DNA from: Terriglobus roseus DSM 18391
GTDB taxonomy: Bacteria; Acidobacteriota; Terriglobia; Terriglobales; Acidobacteriaceae
Length of the DNA: 64,000 nucleotides
Assembly: GCF_000265425.1 (NCBI RefSeq)
Contig: NC_018014.1
Span: forward strand, 4,712,001-4,776,000
Direction of reading: 5' to 3'
Shown: piece by piece, positions 8,545 to 16,105 of the stretch
Layout of the letters: each line of letters opens with the position of its first letter
Position numbering within the stretch: the first letter of the stretch is position 1
The notes under the pieces: generated by a model
Databases searched by the model: none
The model's input: the letters and a program-made list of their open reading frames with translations, nothing else
What the model was told of the DNA's origin: nothing
Position numbers and translations under genes: made by a program

Positions 8545-10302
8545 ATGCAGAGCAGTACGCCCCAGGTGCACGAAGAAGACGCCCCGCTGTGGACGCCGGT
8601 ACGACGGCGCCGAGCCACCTACGTGGCAACGGCGGTACTGCTGCTGACGCTGCTGATCATTCTGCCGCCCTACATCTCCATCAGCCACTACCAGCGGCGC
8701 GTAGCCGCGGCAATCTCCGGCGCCCTGGGACGCCCGGTGCACTTCTCCAGCATCCAGATGCACGTGCTCCCGCTGCCGGGCTTCACGATCAAGTATCTGG
8801 TGGTAAGTGAACTGCCGGAGTTCGGATCGGAGCCTGTCATGGTCTCCGATACCGTCGAGGCACGGCTCCGCATCAGCTCCCTCTGGCGCCGCCGCATCGA
8901 GGTCTCGCAGATCTCCCTGGAAGCGCCCAGCATCAACCTGGTCCGCCGGACTGACACTGGCCGCTGGAATCTGCAGGGCATTGTCACGCAGGCGTCGCAG
9001 ATCAGTTCCGCTCCCACGGCACAGGCCAAAGCAGGCGATGCTCCGCGTTTCCCTTACATCCAGGCTACGGACGCTCGACTGAACATCAAGAACGGCGATA
9101 ACAAGCTCCCGTTCAGCGTGAAGGAAGCCCAGTTCTCGCTCTGGCTGCCGGAAGAGAGCGAGTGGCACCTGCGCTTCAGCGGCAAGCCCGTCCGTACCGA
9201 TACCGACGTAAGCGACGTGGGCCTGCTGCGGGTTGAAGGCACGCTGGGACGTGCAGCCGATCTCTCCGCCACTCCCGTCGACATGCAGGCGAGCTGGAAG
9301 CCGACGCCGCTGGGCGAGGCGGGCAAGCTGACCGTTGGCCGTGACATGGGCTGGCGCGGCGAAGCATCTGCCGCCGCCACTCTGAAGGGCACACTGGCCC
9401 AGGCCAAGCTGTCGGGCGACCTGCACCTGCTGGCGCTGCGCCGGGCCGACTTTGTGCCGGAGAACACGGCCGAGATCAACGCGCACTGCGAAGCCACCAC
9501 CGCCGGGCTGCTGCGCAGTCTGCACGACATCAAGTGCGCCGTGCCCACCGACGAAGAGACCTCGATCTTTAGCGCCATGGAATTTCTGCGGCGCACCGTG
9601 CCTACCGGCCACGACCTGCCGGACGCATCCGCGAAACCCGGCGTGCTGTTGTTGCGGGGCGACGTTCCGGACGTCATGCACTGGGAGAGTGTGAATCTGC
9701 AGGCTTCGTTGAAGAACGCACAGGCGAACTACGCGCTGGCGTGGCTGCGGCTCTTTTCCAAGCGAATCCCACGCAATGCGGGCCTCGGCGGCACCGTCGA
9801 CCTGACCGCCTGGAAGGAAGACAACGGCTCGGCGAAGGATCGCTGGGGCGGCACACTGGTCTGCGCGTGCACGCTGCCGCCGCCGCCCGTTGTAAAGGGA
9901 GAGCCCGCGACAGCAGGGGCAACCAGCCAGCAGGCGAATCGCTGGAACCTGGTGCTGACCTACGGCGCGCTCGGCGTTCGTGGAGAAACACCGGCTGGCG
10001 CCATCACCGTGAATGCCTACCGCCCGTCCCCAACGGACGCAGGCAGGCCCGGAACGACCATCCCGAAGATGGCAGGCGACGAAGCTGTCTCCGGCCAGCT
10101 CGGACCGAACGGCTACACCCTGATCTACAGCACACGGGCGACTGCAGAGCAGGCAGCGGCGCTGTTGCCGCCACTGGGCGATGGTATGCCTGCACTCGAT
10201 ACGAGCACTGCCCTGGAGGCCGAACGCACCTGGGGCGGTCCGCAGACATGGACGGTGGCAGCACCCGTCAAGCCGGAACCACGCGCACGCCGTCGCCGCT
10301 AG
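8545..10302 (+). CDS. AsmA-family-like membrane-anchored protein
   Basis: 585 residues. One N-terminal TM helix (about 31-46) is followed by the AsmA signature region: RRVAAAISGALGRPV, then strands with LPLPGFTIKYLVV and ISLEAPSINLVRR. Long beta-rich repeats follow, as in the AsmA/TamB lipid-transport superfamily. Known members bridge the periplasm and influence outer-membrane phospholipid or lipopolysaccharide assembly. The gene begins five bases after lepB with AGGG upstream, so the two form an operon. The C-terminus is basic (RARRRR). Family assignment is by pattern only, and an exact orthologue is not claimed. Confidence 0.75.
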   Translation: MQSSTPQVHEEDAPLWTPVRRRRATYVATAVLLLTLLIILPPYISISHYQRRVAAAISGALGRPVHFSSIQMHVLPLPGFTIKYLVVSELPEFGSEPVMVSDTVEARLRISSLWRRRIEVSQISLEAPSINLVRRTDTGRWNLQGIVTQASQISSAPTAQAKAGDAPRFPYIQATDARLNIKNGDNKLPFSVKEAQFSLWLPEESEWHLRFSGKPVRTDTDVSDVGLLRVEGTLGRAADLSATPVDMQASWKPTPLGEAGKLTVGRDMGWRGEASAAATLKGTLAQAKLSGDLHLLALRRADFVPENTAEINAHCEATTAGLLRSLHDIKCAVPTDEETSIFSAMEFLRRTVPTGHDLPDASAKPGVLLLRGDVPDVMHWESVNLQASLKNAQANYALAWLRLFSKRIPRNAGLGGTVDLTAWKEDNGSAKDRWGGTLVCACTLPPPPVVKGEPATAGATSQQANRWNLVLTYGALGVRGETPAGAITVNAYRPSPTDAGRPGTTIPKMAGDEAVSGQLGPNGYTLIYSTRATAEQAAALLPPLGDGMPALDTSTALEAERTWGGPQTWTVAAPVKPEPRARRRR

Positions 10303-10329
10303 TCGCCACTGCGGCCGCTTCGCGCTGAG

Positions 10330-12759
10330 TTAGTGTTGTGCGGGAAGACTCGTGATCGTTCGGCGGTGCGTTGTAGCGCGAAGCTCCGGCACGGAGCCGT
10401 CATTGACGACAACCTCCTGCGGATCCGCCTCAAAGGGCACACGGATGGTCGCGCGGCCGTGGGCCGGCACGCGCAGCGGTAGCGTGTTCATCAGGTCGCC
10501 CGCGCGAACAGTCACGGGAACTTCCGCGTCGGCATCGCCTGCATTCTGAACTTCAACCGCCACCAGCCAGGATCCGATCGCGGGTGCAATCCGGTCGCCA
10601 GGCGTGATGGGCTTGCGCTCCGCCTCATAGGTCGGATCGCCGACCTGCGGCACCGGCTCTGCGCCGATGGGACCGCCGACCGCCTTTCGAGCCGGCAGGT
10701 AATCGATCGGAGCATTCCGCTCGACGCGGCGCGGCGCGATGGTGACGATACTCAGGTCAGGCAGTGTATGGCCCGTGTCGATCCAGCTCCGGAAGAACCA
10801 CCCCAGGTCTCGCTTGCCGGCGACCTGCTGCAGCATCTCTTCCATGTCCTTCGTCTCGGTCGCGGATGCGTGTAGAGAGGTTGCGTCCGCAGCTTGCCCT
10901 TGGCCATTCGACGGTGCAAGGCGCTGACGCCAGCCCGAGATGGCCTGCTGCAGGCCGCCGTCACCGAGCATGCCGCGCAACATCTCGAAGACGTAAGCGG
11001 CGCGGTCGCGCGCACATGCCGGGTCGGCGCAGGCAGCAAGGGCCGGGACCGCCTGTGTGGTGAATGCATCCTGAGACGAGGACGAGACCGGCTCTGCAAC
11101 CGGAGCAGCCTGCGCCTGCAGCCCTGCGGCGTTGGCAGCGAGGCCGCGGAGGGCCACTGCCCTGCCCTGGGATCGTTCCGTCCAGACCGTCTGCAGGAAG
11201 GTAGGGATGCCCTCGCGTAGCCACGCGGCTTCCAGGTTTGGCGGCATCCACGCAGCAGCTACGGGCTGCACCAGTGTGGCGGCCAGCGCGGCCGCGGGTG
11301 CCGTTCCCAGGTGTGCAACGAGAAGTGTGCCGTCCGAGAAGCCAGCAGCGCCGGGAATCGGGAGGTCGAGCACATCGATCGAGGAGAGAGGCGCTGCGCC
11401 CAGCCACTCCGACATCATGGGTCGCAGCCGTGTCGCGGCTTCGCCCAGTGCTGCGACCGTGTCCGCACGGTCGGTCACGACGCGCAGGAGGCCGTTGGCG
11501 GCGGTGTGTGGCTCGCCCTGCCCGATAAAGAGGGATGGCGTGTGCGGCCCCAAAATTTTACGGTTCCAGCTCGCTGTGACCACACCCATTTCCGTCGGAT
11601 CGGGCGATGCGCCACTGAGACGATTCAAAACCGCGCGCTGGCCGCAAAAAAACGCCGCTTCGGGGCGGTTTCCGGTGTATTCCAAGGTCAAATCCAGCCG
11701 AAAACTGCTCGCAGCATCCGCAAGCCGAGCAGCCGCAACAGCCTGCGGGACCGCCTCGCCATTCCGCAACAAAGCCGCCGGCGCAGTCACCGGATACCAG
11801 AGGACATCGCCCATGCCGCGCAGGCCCGTGAAGGTGTCTGTAACGGTGTCCCAGTCGGTGAGGGCGGCACGGCCTTCGGGCGCGCCCATGGCGGTCAGCC
11901 GGCCTGTGCTGGCGTTAATCGTGCCGCCGTAATACAGGTCGAGGGCTACCGTTGCACCGGGCGCGACCAGGTCCGGCAAGGTCAAAAGCAGCTCCGTACC
12001 AACGCCAGTGTGATCGAGGTCATCGGCGATGTGGTGCTGCTCGAGTGCGAGCGGGGTGTTGCCCGCACGGGCGCTCTCCCAGTGCAAAGCGCCGGAGACG
12101 CGGAGCGGCAGACGCGTCATGGCAGTCGTGCCGGTGTTGCGAACGACGAGTTGCGCGCGGGTCTCGACCGCGACGGTGTGGGAGTTCAGGTGGAGGTCGA
12201 GAGAGGTACTTACGATCTGCGGCGCGGTGCGCTCGGCTGCTGTGACTTTGGCAGACGCGGCGAGGTCAGCTGCGGTGACGACGATCTCTTCTGCCTGGGG
12301 GCTGCTGCTGGAGACGGTCTCGGCGGGGGCTTCGGTCACGACGGCCGGCGGCGCGGGGGCTGCAGTTTCGTCTGGGGCGTCTGTCCGGCGCTTGAGTGTG
12401 CGGCGGTTGCGATTGCTGGAGGAGACGCCTGGCTTTCCGGTCGGCTGCGGTGTCGCCGTTTCGGGCGTTGGCACGGTTTGTGCTGGATCCGGGTCCGGGG
12501 CGGCTGCCGGTTCGTGCCGTTCAAAGAGCACCTTGCCCTTGGGCAGAGGTGGCTGCGGATCGGCGGGCGCACTCTGCTGCTGAGCGCTGCAGGCCACCGT
12601 CGCAAGTGCGAGCGCGCCGAAGATCCGGGTGCCCCACAGCCTGAGGGGGCGGGGAGTCTTATTGCGAACAACAGGTGCGATCTGCGACGCGGGAACCCAT
12701 GTCTCAGGATCGAGACGTGGGGCGCCCGAGACGGCGTGATTTGGCTTGCTATGGAACAT
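10330..12759 (-). CDS. M1-aminopeptidase-fold protein lacking the zinc-binding motif
   Basis: 809 residues from the ATG at 12759; a longer frame would overlap rlmB. An N-terminal hydrophobic segment ending in CSAQQQ is followed by a Pro/Ala/Thr-rich linker of about 120 residues, then the M1 layout: beta-sandwich, a GAAGFSDG segment where GAMEN-type exopeptidase motifs sit, AAWLREGIPTF matching WLxEGxA, and WFFRSWIDTGHTLP. The HExxH expected 18 residues before that Glu is replaced by AATLV (about 493-497), so zinc binding should be lost. The C-terminal domain looks like the usual beta-sandwich. It is probably a non-catalytic binding or scaffold protein, exported by its hydrophobic leader. It lies directly downstream of rlmB on the same strand. 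Confidence 0.7.
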   Translation of the reverse strand: MFHSKPNHAVSGAPRLDPETWVPASQIAPVVRNKTPRPLRLWGTRIFGALALATVACSAQQQSAPADPQPPLPKGKVLFERHEPAAAPDPDPAQTVPTPETATPQPTGKPGVSSSNRNRRTLKRRTDAPDETAAPAPPAVVTEAPAETVSSSSPQAEEIVVTAADLAASAKVTAAERTAPQIVSTSLDLHLNSHTVAVETRAQLVVRNTGTTAMTRLPLRVSGALHWESARAGNTPLALEQHHIADDLDHTGVGTELLLTLPDLVAPGATVALDLYYGGTINASTGRLTAMGAPEGRAALTDWDTVTDTFTGLRGMGDVLWYPVTAPAALLRNGEAVPQAVAAARLADAASSFRLDLTLEYTGNRPEAAFFCGQRAVLNRLSGASPDPTEMGVVTASWNRKILGPHTPSLFIGQGEPHTAANGLLRVVTDRADTVAALGEAATRLRPMMSEWLGAAPLSSIDVLDLPIPGAAGFSDGTLLVAHLGTAPAAALAATLVQPVAAAWMPPNLEAAWLREGIPTFLQTVWTERSQGRAVALRGLAANAAGLQAQAAPVAEPVSSSSQDAFTTQAVPALAACADPACARDRAAYVFEMLRGMLGDGGLQQAISGWRQRLAPSNGQGQAADATSLHASATETKDMEEMLQQVAGKRDLGWFFRSWIDTGHTLPDLSIVTIAPRRVERNAPIDYLPARKAVGGPIGAEPVPQVGDPTYEAERKPITPGDRIAPAIGSWLVAVEVQNAGDADAEVPVTVRAGDLMNTLPLRVPAHGRATIRVPFEADPQEVVVNDGSVPELRATTHRRTITSLPAQH

Positions 12760-12778
12760 TTTCACCAGTGAACCCGAG

Positions 12779-13570
12779 CTATGAGCCCAGGCCCTTCCTT
12801 GGCTTGGACGGCTTGGGTGCGGCTTCGGCACCGGCCGGTGCGGCGGCCCGGCGGCGCTGGCGAGCGGCCTCGTACATAACGACAGCGCCTGCGACCGACA
12901 CGTTCAGCGACGGCACGGCACCCGCCATGGGCACCCGCAGCAGGAAATCGCAGGTGCGCTTGGTCAGGTCGTGTAGCCCGGCGCCCTCGCGACCGAGTAC
13001 CAGAGCGACATCGGTGTTGAAGTCGAACTGGTCGTAGTCCATGGTGCCGCGTTCATCCAGACCGATGATCCAGATGTTCTGCTTTTTCAGGTCTTCGAGC
13101 GAACGGACGAGGTTGGTGACTTTTGCGACGCGAACGTGTTCCGTTGCGCCCGCACTGGCCTTGGCGACGGCGCCAGTGATGGGAGCGGAGCGACGTTCCG
13201 GGATCAGGACGCCGTCGACGCCGGCACCGTCGGCCGTCCGCAGCAGCGCACCCAGGTTGTGCGGGTCTTCGACACCGTCCAGCGCCAGCAGGAAACGCTT
13301 TGCCGCAACGGGCTTCAGCAGGTCTTCAATGGTCAGCGCCTTGCGCTCGCGCAGGAAAGCGACGGCTCCCCCATGATTCTCGCTGCGGCTCATCCGTTGC
13401 AGTTCCTCACGGCTGGCCGAGCTGACGCGGATCTTTTCTGAGCGGCACAGGTCCATCAGCGCGGCCACGCGGGGGTTGGGCGGCCCGGACAGCACGGTGA
13501 CGTGATCGAGATCGGCCGGCCTCATGCGGACGGCTTCCGTTACGGGATGTACACCAAAGATGATTTCCAT
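12779..13570 (-). CDS. rlmB: 23S rRNA 2'-O-methyltransferase, TrmH/SpoU family
   Basis: 263 residues from the ATG at 13570 (MEIIFGVHPV, the usual start of the substrate-binding domain). The N-terminal L30e-like domain covers about 1-80. The SPOUT catalytic domain shows LDGVEDPHNLGALLRTADGAG (motif 1, conserved Asn and Arg), VLGREGAGL (motif 2) and VPMAGAVPSLNVSVAGAV (motif 3), which form the knot that binds S-adenosylmethionine. The best match is RlmB, which methylates G2251 in 23S rRNA. The C-terminus has a basic Ala/Pro/Lys-rich tail. It lies 19 bases upstream of the M1-fold gene, probably in one transcript. Confidence 0.85.
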   Translation of the reverse strand: MEIIFGVHPVTEAVRMRPADLDHVTVLSGPPNPRVAALMDLCRSEKIRVSSASREELQRMSRSENHGGAVAFLRERKALTIEDLLKPVAAKRFLLALDGVEDPHNLGALLRTADGAGVDGVLIPERRSAPITGAVAKASAGATEHVRVAKVTNLVRSLEDLKKQNIWIIGLDERGTMDYDQFDFNTDVALVLGREGAGLHDLTKRTCDFLLRVPMAGAVPSLNVSVAGAVVMYEAARQRRRAAAPAGAEAAPKPSKPRKGLGS

Positions 13571-13725
13571 GAGCAATACCGGTCGACCACGCGTGTGCGC
13601 AGTTTGCCGAAGATGATCTCCACCCATCAAGTCTACTTGTTACAAATCGTTACCCACAGCGCCAGATAGCCGCTCCTATAATCGCGCCAGCGACCCCCTA
13701 CGCACTTGAATTTCGAGGCGACACC

Positions 13726-14436
13726 ATGCTGGAAGAAAAATCTTTCGCTGTCCGCGTCTTTCCCGCACAACATCGCGTCAACAAGGGCGTGCAGACCCTG
13801 CCCATGACGGCGGCCATGATCGAGGCGAATGAGGCGGAAAACGCTGACATTGCGCGTGGATTGAAGCGCCAGGATCCGGAGCTGCTGGATCGCCTGATTG
13901 AGACGTATCAACACCGCCTGATGCGCTACCTGACCTTTCTGACGGGCAAACGCGAGGTCGCGGAAGACCTGTTTCAGGAGACCTGGATGCGTGTGCTGAT
14001 GCGTGGCGGCCAGTACAACGGCAAGGCCCGGTTCGATACCTGGCTGTTTACCATCGCCCGCAACCTGGTCATCGATCTGTCGCGCAAGCGCACCATGGCT
14101 TCGCTGGACGAACTGCAGGATCCGACCAAGGACGAGCGGCCGTTTGAGATCGCCATCGATGGACCTTCGCCGTTTGAGCAGTTCTGCTCGCGCGAGGACG
14201 CCGCCGAAGTGAGTGCCGTACTTCTGGAATTACATGCCAGCTATCGTGAGGTGCTGGTGCTACGCTTCCACGAGGAGATGGCTCTGGAAGAGATCGCCGC
14301 GGTAACGCGGGCTCCGCTGTCGACCGTGAAATCGCGGCTCTACCGCGGATTGGCGACGTTGAAGCCACAGCTTGAAAAGCTGCGGCGCGAGCGGAACCAG
14401 GGTCGCAAACCGGCTGTCACCGGAGGGTTCTGTTGA
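13726..14436 (+). CDS. RNA polymerase ECF-type sigma factor
   Basis: 236 residues. Region 2 shows RHRLMRYLTFLTGKREVAEDLFQETW, with the DLFQET -10 recognition helix, and region 4 is an HTH with YREVLVLRFHEEMALEEIA and STVKSRLYRGL. An extra 45-residue N-terminal stretch precedes region 2. GAGG upstream of the ATG supports the start. The next gene overlaps it through a TTGA junction and encodes a two-TM protein, followed by a membrane zinc-ribbon protein, so the three probably act together. No classical zinc-binding anti-sigma (HxxxCxxC) is nearby; one of the two membrane proteins may do that job. Confidence 0.9.
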   Translation: MLEEKSFAVRVFPAQHRVNKGVQTLPMTAAMIEANEAENADIARGLKRQDPELLDRLIETYQHRLMRYLTFLTGKREVAEDLFQETWMRVLMRGGQYNGKARFDTWLFTIARNLVIDLSRKRTMASLDELQDPTKDERPFEIAIDGPSPFEQFCSREDAAEVSAVLLELHASYREVLVLRFHEEMALEEIAAVTRAPLSTVKSRLYRGLATLKPQLEKLRRERNQGRKPAVTGGFC

Positions 14437-14822
14437 GCATGGCGCTATCAGACGACCAGCACGTAGCTCGAAAGGGATTCGATGCACGTGCCTCGGTCGT
14501 GAATCGTACGCACCGTATTGTGCGTGCGCGGGCGGTCGCCATGCAGGCACGCAAGCGCACGGTGCGCGATTTGATTGTGCCTTTTGCGATCTGCTCGACG
14601 ATTCTGCTGTTGATCGCAACCGCTGTGTGGTCCCTGGGCGATGAAGGCCTGGCTGAATTCCAGGACGGCGTTGGTAAGCGAATTCTTGAGCTTGGCGGAG
14701 ATGCAGGCAATTCCATCAGCATTGTGCTGGTGTGGTTTCTCCCCCTGTCCGTGATCACGGCTGCGATCGTGATGCTTCGTCGAAGCCGCAACCAGGATCG
14801 CAACGATGAGGTGCAGCGCTAA
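14433..14822 (+). CDS. Two-TM membrane protein of the sigma-factor operon
   Basis: 129 residues. A basic cytoplasmic N-terminus of about 45 residues is followed by two TM helices (roughly 48-69 and 92-115) and a short basic tail. A TTG start at 14433 overlaps the sigma stop codon and lies 5 bases after GGAGGG; an ATG six bases later is the alternative, with less ideal spacing. This implies translational coupling to the sigma factor. I do not recognise the family. From position and topology it could hold the sigma factor at the membrane, but the sequence gives no direct proof. Confidence 0.65.
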   Translation: MSMALSDDQHVARKGFDARASVVNRTHRIVRARAVAMQARKRTVRDLIVPFAICSTILLLIATAVWSLGDEGLAEFQDGVGKRILELGGDAGNSISIVLVWFLPLSVITAAIVMLRRSRNQDRNDEVQR

Positions 14823-15364
14823 TGGCCTGGGAGACCGATCCGCAATCGCGTCCGGACGTGGAAGATGGCAGCAGCGATCTGAAGATGATCCCGCTGTGGT
14901 CTGTGATCCTGTCGCTGGTCGTCTTTTCGGGTGTGCAGGTGCTCAACTTCTGGGGCCGGCAGGCCTCCATGCCGCACCGCAACCCGGTGATGCACGTTGT
15001 GGGCAGCTATAGCTGGGGCGCTGCGCTGGCGAGCTATGTGCTGCTGATCGGCTACATCAGCCGCGACGTGAAGCGCCGCAACATGAGTGCCGGCATCTGG
15101 ATGTTGATCGTGCTGGTGATGCCCGGCGGCATTGGCGCGATTGTGTACTTCCTGCTGCGGCAGCCAATGATGACTCGTTGCCCGTCTTGCCGGACGGAGG
15201 TCGCCAGCGGCTTCCATTTCTGCCCGCAGTGCCGTTTCCAAATGAAGCCGGTGTGCGGTCAGTGCTTCCGCGGCGTCCACATTACGGACGTGTTCTGCGT
15301 TCAGTGCGGTCATGACCTGACCGGGGATGACATGCCCGCACGGCTGCGATCGTATAGCGACTAG
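14822..15364 (+). CDS. Membrane protein with PLDc_N-like segment and double zinc ribbon
   Basis: 180 residues. Three hydrophobic segments (about 24-43, 60-80, 93-115) include a PLDc_N-like stretch (RRNMSAGIWMLI then GGIGAIVYFLLR), followed by a C-terminal pair of CxxC zinc ribbons: RCPSC ... FCPQC and VCGQC ... FCVQCG. The start codon overlaps the previous stop (TAATG). With the sigma gene it forms a three-gene operon. A plausible role is membrane sensing with the ribbon as a redox or protein-binding module, by analogy only. Its stop shares a CTAG with the stop of the convergent parE-like gene. Confidence 0.7.
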   Translation: MAWETDPQSRPDVEDGSSDLKMIPLWSVILSLVVFSGVQVLNFWGRQASMPHRNPVMHVVGSYSWGAALASYVLLIGYISRDVKRRNMSAGIWMLIVLVMPGGIGAIVYFLLRQPMMTRCPSCRTEVASGFHFCPQCRFQMKPVCGQCFRGVHITDVFCVQCGHDLTGDDMPARLRSYSD

Positions 15365-15660
15365 CGAAACCCATGGTCTCTTCCTGCGTAATGCACTGGC
15401 AGGATCTGCACCGACTCTGGTGTCACACGGAAGATCAGCGTGACTCGCCCCTTTGCTGCGCCGACCGTACGCACTCCGGGTCTTTCCGGCACGCGTGGAG
15501 TACCTCGCACGGGAGCGAATTGAAGCGTGAAGCAGTCTCTTACGACTGTTTCTGTGAATGCATCTGCCCGATCGGGGCCGTCCTGCTTCGCAATGTACGA
15601 CCAAATGGAAAGCAGGTCGTTGCTGGCGGACTTCGTGAAGCTTACCCGGTGTCGCTTCAT
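15361..15660 (-). CDS. parE: ParE/RelE-family toxin
   Basis: 99 residues, typical toxin length. The N-terminus (VSFTKSASNDLLSIWSYIAKQDG) matches the ParE pattern in which the first helix follows an A-x-x-D-L motif. The C-terminus reads RVTLIFRVTPESVQILPVHYAGRD, the usual terminal beta strands. ParE toxins poison DNA gyrase; RelE relatives cleave mRNA. The sequence fits ParE better because of the WxYIA stretch. It overlaps its antitoxin gene by an ATGA and ends head-on with the sigma operon. Confidence 0.85.
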   Translation of the reverse strand: MKRHRVSFTKSASNDLLSIWSYIAKQDGPDRADAFTETVVRDCFTLQFAPVRGTPRVPERPGVRTVGAAKGRVTLIFRVTPESVQILPVHYAGRDHGFR

Positions 15661-15968
15661 GCGCCCCGAGCGGAACGCCGGTGAGCTGCAAGGTCATTAC
15701 GGACGGCCTCTGCTGAGAGAGTGTCCTCCTCTCCTCGATCGAGTCGGTCAATCAGTTCTGGTATCCCCGCAAGCATTTCGTCGAACGACCCAAGCGGCTC
15801 GACGGGCAATTGACTCCACAGCTCTTGCTCTTCCACTGCGTGGAGCACAGCAGCTTCCTGCGACTGAAACTCCCCGGTCCTGACCCGCGCACGAATGCGT
15901 TCCATCAAAGAAGTCGGCACTTGGATACTGACGATCTCTATCTCCGGGCTATTGTCGACACGTGACAT
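15657..15968 (-). CDS. parD: ParD-like ribbon-helix-helix antitoxin
   Basis: 103 residues. The N-terminal EIVSIQVPTSLMERIRARVRTGEFQS fits a ribbon-helix-helix DNA-binding domain, and the acidic C-terminal half (ELIDRLDRGEEDTL) would wrap the toxin. It is first in the operon and overlaps parE by four bases, the standard order and coupling for parDE, and it should repress its own promoter in the region 15969-16020. It pairs with the ParE-like toxin. Confidence 0.85.
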   Translation of the reverse strand: MSRVDNSPEIEIVSIQVPTSLMERIRARVRTGEFQSQEAAVLHAVEEQELWSQLPVEPLGSFDEMLAGIPELIDRLDRGEEDTLSAEAVRNDLAAHRRSARGA

Positions 15969-16105
15969 GAGCGGAACCTCGCTGACATCATCTTAGCGGC
16001 GACACCTTCGCTGGCGCACGTAAGATTCCGCCTGCCATCCTCCGGCGTGGTGCGTACTTGATACAACAGATCAGCGGAAGCTTTCTTCTTCTGGAGTTGT
16101 CAATC

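Noticed and set aside
11311..12771. Plus-strand frame opposite the M1-fold gene
   Set aside because: Composition (Gly/Arg/Cys) is that of an antisense shadow, and the minus strand has recognisable M1 blocks.
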